Positions 33,632 to 38,899 of a stretch of DNA of 38,899 bases are shown in pieces (positions within the stretch are counted from its first letter, which is position 1; the number at the start of each line of letters is the position of its first letter). The notes under the pieces are model-generated. The model saw only the letters and a list, made by a program, of their open reading frames with translations, was not told where the DNA came from and ran no database searches. Source of the DNA: DATNBT01 sp964579765. Its GTDB lineage: Bacteria; Acidobacteriota; Vicinamibacteria; Vicinamibacterales; CAVVIG01. The stretch lies in the NCBI GenBank assembly GCA_964579765.1, contig CAZOIK010000229.1:1-38899 (forward strand), in the 5' to 3' direction. A program made the position numbers and the translations under genes.

Positions 33632-35406
33632 TTCACTTCTTTGAGCGGAATGACCGCCATCGGCGGCGGCGGCAGCGACGAAGGCTCGACGGCGCCCTTC
33701 ACCGGAGGCAGATCCTGGAACATGAAATCCCACTTCCATCGCTCGGACGGATTGCTCGCCTCCAGCCAGTGCCGGCCCTCGAGCGGCTGGCCGAACGTCA
33801 GCGCGTCGATGCCGGCCACCGCCGCCGTGCCGGCGAACCGCGCGGCGATGTCGGCGCGCACCGACGCGGCGTCCGCGTACGGCAGGGTGACGCCGAGCGC
33901 GCGGGCAAGGTTCACCAGAATCTGCCAGTCTTCCTTCGAGTCGCCGACGAGCGGCAGCGCGCGCGACGCGGCCTGCAGCCGACCCTTGTCATTCGCATAA
34001 GACGTCTCTTTCTCGGAAGACGATGCGCCCGGCAGGACGATGTCGGCGGCTTCGGCCAGCGGCGTCAGGACGACGCCCTGAACGATCAGAAGCGGCAACG
34101 TGCCTTTGGCCCGGGAACTGACGATCCACTCGACGTCGCCGAGCGTGGCAGGGCCGGGGTCGAACACGTACAGCGCCGACACCCGGCCGGCCTCGACGGC
34201 GGCTCGCAGGCCCGCGACGTCTTCGCCGACGCCGAATGCGCGGACGCCGGCGACGTTGGGCGCGTCGGCTTCCGGCACGACGAACTTCGTGTCGGCCGGC
34301 TGCGGCTTGCGCGACGAGGTCCATGCGGCCGTGAGGCCCTTGGCGTGGCCGATGAGCTCTTCGGCGAGACGGCGGAAGAGAAACAGCTCTTCGTGCGACG
34401 CGTGCGCCGAGAGCAGAAACCGAACGCCGTCGGCGTTCGACCTGCCGGCGGCGGACAGCTTTTCGACCACGCTGCGCTGCGCGTCGTTCCACGACGCGTG
34501 CTGCAGGACGCCGTGCGCGTCCTTGACGAGCGGCGTGCGCAGGCGATGCTCGCTTTCGATCCAGTGGTAGTCGAAGCGGCCGATGTCGCACATCCAGTAG
34601 CCGTTGACCTCGGGCGCGAACCTCGGCGTAAACCGGATCAGCCGCGATCCCTTCGCCCATTCGGGCTTGCCCTTCAGCCAGGCGGTCGTGTTGCAGCCCT
34701 TTTCGCAGCGCGTGCAGATGGTGTCAACGGCCTGCGGGTTGTCCCAGGGGCGCGACTTGAAGCGGTAGTCGCGCGTGGTGATGGCGCCGACGGGGCAGAC
34801 GTCCATCAGGTTGCCCGAGATGAGCGAATGGACGCCTTCTTCCTGGAACGTCGCGATCTCGCTGCCGTACCCGCGGTCGATGATGTTGATCTGGGCGTCG
34901 CCGTCCACCTCGCGCATGAAGCGCACGCAGCGCGTGCAGAGGATGCAGCGCTGGCGGTTGAGCATCAGCGTCGGACCGAAATCGACGTCGCCCTTGACGC
35001 CTTCGCCGTCGAAGACGCGGCGCGGAAAATCCGTCCGGCTCTGCGCCGGACCGAAGCTGTACGAGAAGTCCTGCAGCGGGCACTCGCCGCCCTTGTCGCA
35101 CACGGGGCAGTCGAGCGGGTGGTTCACGAGCAGAAACTCGAACACGCCGGCGCGCGCCTGCACGACCTCGGGCGTCCGCGTGGAGACGACCATGCCGTCG
35201 GTGCAGAGGGTCGAGCACGACGTCTGCAGCTTCGGCATCTTCTCGATCTTCACGATGCAGACGCGGCACGAGCCGTCGATGCCGATGCCGGGGTGATAGC
35301 AGTAGTACGGCACCGAGATGCCGTGCTCGATGGCCGCCTGGAGCACGGTCTTGCCCTTTTCCACGACGATCTCGTGGCCGTCTATCGTCAGCGTTACAGT
35401 GTCCAT
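33628..35406 (-). CDS. nuoG: NuoG-like Fe-S and molybdopterin-fold oxidoreductase subunit
   Basis: 592 residues. The 2Fe-2S domain has Cys36, Cys47 and Cys50 (YYCYHPGIGIDGSCRVC), the H-x3-C-x2-C-x5-C site reads HPLDCPVCDKGGEC, a 4Fe-4S site is RCILCTRC with a later MDVCPVGA, and a further cluster reads CTRCEKGCN. A molybdopterin-type domain follows, shorter than in E. coli NuoG (about 900 residues). It should take electrons from NADH in complex I or a related soluble dehydrogenase. No other nuo gene is in the window. It overlaps dsbD by four bases and follows the M1 peptidase by 30. Confidence 0.85.
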   Translation of the reverse strand: MDTVTLTIDGHEIVVEKGKTVLQAAIEHGISVPYYCYHPGIGIDGSCRVCIVKIEKMPKLQTSCSTLCTDGMVVSTRTPEVVQARAGVFEFLLVNHPLDCPVCDKGGECPLQDFSYSFGPAQSRTDFPRRVFDGEGVKGDVDFGPTLMLNRQRCILCTRCVRFMREVDGDAQINIIDRGYGSEIATFQEEGVHSLISGNLMDVCPVGAITTRDYRFKSRPWDNPQAVDTICTRCEKGCNTTAWLKGKPEWAKGSRLIRFTPRFAPEVNGYWMCDIGRFDYHWIESEHRLRTPLVKDAHGVLQHASWNDAQRSVVEKLSAAGRSNADGVRFLLSAHASHEELFLFRRLAEELIGHAKGLTAAWTSSRKPQPADTKFVVPEADAPNVAGVRAFGVGEDVAGLRAAVEAGRVSALYVFDPGPATLGDVEWIVSSRAKGTLPLLIVQGVVLTPLAEAADIVLPGASSSEKETSYANDKGRLQAASRALPLVGDSKEDWQILVNLARALGVTLPYADAASVRADIAARFAGTAAVAGIDALTFGQPLEGRHWLEASNPSERWKWDFMFQDLPPVKGAVEPSSLPPPPMAVIPLKEVK

Positions 35407-35415
35407 TGACCCTCG

Positions 35416-35421
35416 ATCATA
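35416..35421 (-). promoter_or_regulatory. -10 candidate for the nuoG-dsbD pair
   Basis: TATGAT on the minus strand ends nine bases before ATG 35406. GAGGG lies between them, only four bases from the ATG, so it is a poorly spaced ribosome binding site. Its position in the 30-base gap after the peptidase gene suggests an internal promoter. Confidence 0.35.
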
Positions 35422-35436
35422 TCAAGGACAGGCTGA

Positions 35437-38094
35437 CTACTGGCTGATGTCGGCGAGGACCCCGTCATCCTTATTAATGTCCACGTTCCGGATGGACGCG
35501 CTGAGCGGAAACCGCCGATCCACGGTGCGCTGCTCGACGGCGACGACGAGCGTCGTCTTCGAGCGATCCGCGTACTCGACGGTGAAGGTGAGGGGCACGT
35601 CGAAGACGTCGCCGAGCTGCTCCACGTGCACGGCGAGTTCGCGGCCCTCCACGCGATAGCTCACGCGCAGGCGGGGCAGCGTCGAGCCGTAGATCCACTG
35701 ATCGAAGAACCGGTCGAGCGACCGCCCGGCTTCCCGTTCGAACGCCCGTTTCAGTTCATCCGTGCCGACCTTCCTGAACCTGGCCTGCGCGTAGAACCGG
35801 CGGATGCCGTTGAAGAAGGCCTCGTCGCCGATCAGCCGCCGCAGCATGTGCAGGACGGCGGCGCCCTTGTTGTAGACGAGCGCGCGGAAGACGCGTCCGT
35901 CGTTCTTGACGTGGCCGAGCCGGTACCCGAGATACACAGGGCCCTGGTCGGATTCGTTCATGGCCCACCGGCGCATCTGCCGCAGCACGCCGCCGAAGAC
36001 GCCGTCGCCGTGCTGGTGCTGCGCGTAGAGCGCCGCCAAGTACTGCGCGAACGCTTCGCTCAGCCACTGCTCGTGGTAGTTGCCCCAGCCGACGGCCTGG
36101 CCGAACCACTGATGCGCGAGCTCGTGCGCGAGAAAGAAGTCGGGGTACCGGTCGAACGCGGCCGGGTCGTTGCGCCACGTGACGACGGTCATCGGCAGCG
36201 GCTGCAGCAGTTCCGCGAAATAGGCGGGGCTGTGGCCACCCGGCAGATCGCTCTCGATCGCGGCGACCGTGAACGTCGGATAAGGGACGTCGCCGACAAG
36301 CGACGCGTAAAAGTTGACGATGTCGGCCGCGTGTGACGCGAGCGATCGCGCGCGTCCGACCTGCCGCGGGTTGGCCTCGACTGACAGCGTCAGCGTTTTG
36401 TCCAGCGACGGGAAGTCGAGCCTCCGCGTCTCGACGTGTGTCAGCTTGCTCACGACAAACGCCAGATAGCGAAGCGGCTGCGCGGCGGTGAAGGAGTAGA
36501 TCTTGCGCTCCGACCGGTCTTCCTTCCTGCCAGCGAGGCGCGGCCACCCCTCGTCGAGCACGCCGCTGGCGACGCAGTCGTACTCGGCGGGCACGCTGAT
36601 CTTGATGACGGCGGTCGCGTAGTCGGTCGTGGTCGCCTGGACGTACCAGGCGGCGCGTGTGCTGTAGAGGAAGCTCGGCTCGGCGGTGAACTCCGGCACC
36701 ACGTCCGGCACGGTCTGATCCTGCGCGACGGCCGCGGTCTCGTTGCCGTCGGGCTTCTGCGGCTCCACGCGCCCGCCGTACACCACCGTCAGCTTCAGCG
36801 CGGCGTCCATCTCGAGCGGCTCGGGCAGGTTGACGACGAGCGCGTTCTGATCGCTGACGCGGAAGCCGAACAGGCGGCCAAACCGATCGCTCGTGATCGA
36901 GCGCACGGTCAGCGCGTCGGACAGCCGGAGCGAGATCGTGGTCAGGGTCGGCGCCTTGGCGCGCACCGTGAGCGTCTCGACGCCGTCGATCCACTGCCGG
37001 CCGGGCGACAGCGCGATGTCGAGGTCGTAGTGGACGACGTCGTAGTCGCGGACGTCGTCTTCGTTGTAGAAGCGCCCGCGGCGCGCGACCGTCTCTTCCG
37101 ACGAATAGAGCGCGATGTTGCGATGCCGTGCGCGATCGAACAGCGTGATGTCCTCGGGTTCAGCCGACGATCGCGCGTACGTCAGGACGCCGTAGCGGCG
37201 CGTGTGCACCTCTGCCGCGACGTTGGTCGAGCCGGGCAGCAGCGACCACGGTTCGGCGCTCAGATCGCCGAGGCTCAGACGATACGACTTGCCGGCGTCC
37301 TGGTCGAAGAGCTCCGACGCGTGCTTGAACTCGCGCGGGTCAACGTTGACGGCGGTCAGCCGGGACGCGTCCACGACGCGCTCGACGTCGTCCGGATCGA
37401 GCCGGACGAACGCAGACGTGAACGGCGTGTCGAGCGTCTCGCTGCCGCAGAAGATCCGCACCTGCGTCTTCTCGGTGTCGGGCTTCGGGTGGAAATGCAT
37501 TTCTCCGCGACCGAGGAGGACCAGGCCCGTGACGCCGGCATCGACCGACGAGACGAAGATGCTGCCCTCGGAAAGCGCGAGCTCGAAGTCCTCGGCCTGA
37601 ATGGACAGATTGCGGGCGGTGAACTGCTTGTCCGGATCGAGCGAGAGGCGGTAGAGCCGTTCGACGGTCGTCAGGCGCTTCTGGTCGAAGATCTCCAGGC
37701 CGCCGCGGCGCCGCTGCAGGTCGATCTGCCACGTGGCCACGCGTCCGCGCCGGCCGTACTCGGTGAAGACGTCCGCGAGCACGCGATAGCCCGTCGGCTC
37801 GACGGCGCTGCCGAACGCCAGCCGTTCGCGTTCCTTCACGACGGCGCGCGTCGCGCCGCTCTGGATTTCGTTGCGCGCGAAGTCCGTCGCGCGGGCGCGG
37901 TTCGCGGTGCCGGAGACAAGACCGAGGTAGCCGACGACGTCTCCGCGCAGCACGACCTGTTCGACGGCGTCGAGCAGCTGCTGCACGTCGTCCGGCGCCG
38001 TGATTTCAGGAGGGGCAGACGACTGCGCGCCGGCGTTCACGGCGCCGAGGAGCCACATCAGGACGGCGATCACCCCGAGACTGACGGATCGCAC
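35437..38094 (-). CDS. Secreted M1-family zinc aminopeptidase
   Basis: 885 residues. A signal peptide (VSLGVIAVLMWLLGAVNAGA) precedes a roughly 400-residue N-terminal part of beta character, then the M1 catalytic domain. The zinc site is His657-Glu658-x2-His661 with Glu680 18 residues on (HELAHQWF ... EQWLSEAF). The usual G-A-M-E-N exopeptidase motif is replaced by PGGHSPAYF, seen in a subgroup of these peptidases. It should act in the periplasm or outside. The start is GTG 38094, eight bases after the phosphatase stop. The N-terminal half is much longer than in a standard M1 enzyme. Confidence 0.87.
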   Translation of the reverse strand: MRSVSLGVIAVLMWLLGAVNAGAQSSAPPEITAPDDVQQLLDAVEQVVLRGDVVGYLGLVSGTANRARATDFARNEIQSGATRAVVKERERLAFGSAVEPTGYRVLADVFTEYGRRGRVATWQIDLQRRRGGLEIFDQKRLTTVERLYRLSLDPDKQFTARNLSIQAEDFELALSEGSIFVSSVDAGVTGLVLLGRGEMHFHPKPDTEKTQVRIFCGSETLDTPFTSAFVRLDPDDVERVVDASRLTAVNVDPREFKHASELFDQDAGKSYRLSLGDLSAEPWSLLPGSTNVAAEVHTRRYGVLTYARSSAEPEDITLFDRARHRNIALYSSEETVARRGRFYNEDDVRDYDVVHYDLDIALSPGRQWIDGVETLTVRAKAPTLTTISLRLSDALTVRSITSDRFGRLFGFRVSDQNALVVNLPEPLEMDAALKLTVVYGGRVEPQKPDGNETAAVAQDQTVPDVVPEFTAEPSFLYSTRAAWYVQATTTDYATAVIKISVPAEYDCVASGVLDEGWPRLAGRKEDRSERKIYSFTAAQPLRYLAFVVSKLTHVETRRLDFPSLDKTLTLSVEANPRQVGRARSLASHAADIVNFYASLVGDVPYPTFTVAAIESDLPGGHSPAYFAELLQPLPMTVVTWRNDPAAFDRYPDFFLAHELAHQWFGQAVGWGNYHEQWLSEAFAQYLAALYAQHQHGDGVFGGVLRQMRRWAMNESDQGPVYLGYRLGHVKNDGRVFRALVYNKGAAVLHMLRRLIGDEAFFNGIRRFYAQARFRKVGTDELKRAFEREAGRSLDRFFDQWIYGSTLPRLRVSYRVEGRELAVHVEQLGDVFDVPLTFTVEYADRSKTTLVVAVEQRTVDRRFPLSASIRNVDINKDDGVLADISQ

Positions 38095-38102
38095 TCTGAC
38101 TA

Positions 38103-38899
38103 TTAGACACCGGCGGGTTGCGGAACGGCAGAGCGCCGGAGGACGAGCAGCGTCAGGTCGTCCGCCACGCGCGTGTCGGCGGTGTACCGCTCGACCGCCC
38201 GGGCGACGGCGGCGCAGGCCGCGGCGACGTTGTTCCGGCGCTCGGCGGCGAGGACGGTCTCGAGACCGCTTTCGTCGAACGGCTGCCCTGCCGGATTTTC
38301 GGCTTCGGTGATCCCGTCGCTGTAAATCGCCAGCAGGTCGTCGGGTTGCAGCAGGACGCGACCCGTGTCGAAGGCCGAGCCCTCGAACATGCCGAGCGCG
38401 ACGCCGCCGCTCGCCAGGTGCTCGACGCCGCCCCTGGCGCGGAGGAGCAGGGGCGGGGTATGGCCCGCGTTCACATAGCGGAGCTCGCCGCTCGCGAGAT
38501 CGAGCACGGAGTAGAACAGCGTGATGAAGCGGTTGCCGGGCGACTGCCGGCACACCTGGACGTTCAGGCGCGCGATGAGCTCGGCGGCGTCGAGATGCTC
38601 GTCGGTGAGCGTGCGCATCATGGCGAGCAGGAGCGCCATCAGCAGCGACGCCGGACTGCCCTTGCCGGCGACGTCGCCGACGGCCATGACCAGCCGGCCG
38701 TCGCTGAGCGGCAGGATCTCGTAGAAGTCGCCGCCGACCGTGTTCGCGGGACGGCTGAAGCCGGCGACGTCCGCGCCCGGCGCGCGGAACCGGCCCGGCG
38801 GCAGCATCGCCTTCTGAATCTCGCGCGCGATCTCCAGGTCGTTCTTGAGCGTCAGCCGATCGGCGACCTCAAGCAGCACGATCAGATTCACCAGTACGA
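38103..38899 (-). CDS. SpoIIE-type PP2C serine phosphatase, cut by the window edge
   Basis: At least 264 residues; the frame runs off the right edge without a stop, so more N-terminal sequence (probably sensor domains) is expected. EIAREIQKAMLPPG is the linker helix to the SpoIIE domain, which has NTVGGDFYEI, GDVAGKGSPASLLMA, YVNAGHTPPLLL, YSDGITEAENP and ADDLTLLVL, all metal-binding and fold motifs of the family. Likely a partner-switching phosphatase like the one at 28991-30772. It starts the minus-strand run with the M1 peptidase eight bases downstream. Confidence 0.88.
   Translation of the reverse strand, partial: VLVNLIVLLEVADRLTLKNDLEIAREIQKAMLPPGRFRAPGADVAGFSRPANTVGGDFYEILPLSDGRLVMAVGDVAGKGSPASLLMALLLAMMRTLTDEHLDAAELIARLNVQVCRQSPGNRFITLFYSVLDLASGELRYVNAGHTPPLLLRARGGVEHLASGGVALGMFEGSAFDTGRVLLQPDDLLAIYSDGITEAENPAGQPFDESGLETVLAAERRNNVAAACAAVARAVERYTADTRVADDLTLLVLRRSAVPQPAGV

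Noticed and set aside
31874..35409. Two long plus-strand frames opposite dsbD and nuoG
   Set aside because: They mirror proven genes on the minus strand and have no family motif.

Overview
The window looks like a chromosomal segment of a high-GC, Gram-negative bacterium. The combination of FliA/SigB-type sigma factor, GAF-SpoIIE phosphatases, M1 peptidase of the PGGHSPAYF type, DsbD and the gene style suggest Acidobacteriota, perhaps the Vicinamibacteria. That placement is inference from protein style; no rRNA is present to confirm it.

Positions 1-15105 hold one long, tightly packed plus-strand operon for a surface polysaccharide. Genes overlap by 1-23 bases or are separated by a few bases. 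In order: the end of an asparagine synthase, a zinc-finger methyltransferase, three GT4-type glycosyltransferases, a multi-pass GT-C-like transferase, an ABC-2 permease (Wzm), a second zinc-finger methyltransferase, the ATPase with a Wzt-type C-terminal extension, a methyltransferase-like protein, a PIG-L/LmbE deacetylase, another glycosyltransferase, a CMP-sugar synthetase (NeuA type), a PhyH-type dioxygenase and a large HP-motif transferase. The picture is a methylated, possibly nonulosonate-containing O-chain that is built in the cytoplasm and exported by Wzm/Wzt.

Positions 15106-16919 are a decayed stretch with two recognisable pseudogenes: a membrane glycosyltransferase and a DUF362-type protein. 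Positions 16920-20517 hold a second plus-strand set: a WecA/MraY-like polyprenyl-phosphate sugar-phosphate transferase, a geranylgeranyl-reductase-like flavoprotein and an O-antigen ligase/polymerase-family membrane protein. They probably serve lipid-carrier loading and glycan transfer.

Positions 20563-30772 are mostly regulatory: a zinc-ribbon protein and a HAD phosphatase; on the minus strand a Dabb protein, a basic hypothetical protein and an NtrC-family regulator; divergently a small HTH protein followed by a kinase-less histidine-phosphotransfer-like protein; two matching palindromes; a FliA/SigB-type sigma factor; a hybrid histidine kinase; a curious heptad-repeat element with a four-helix-bundle gene relic; a diguanylate cyclase; a FabZ-like protein with an altered catalytic motif; and a GAF-GAF-SpoIIE phosphatase.

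Positions 30802-38899 form a minus-strand run, read from the right: SpoIIE phosphatase (cut by the window edge), M1 aminopeptidase, NuoG-like Fe-S protein, DsbD, and a membrane-anchored GAF protein. No tRNA, rRNA, CRISPR array or transposase was recognised.
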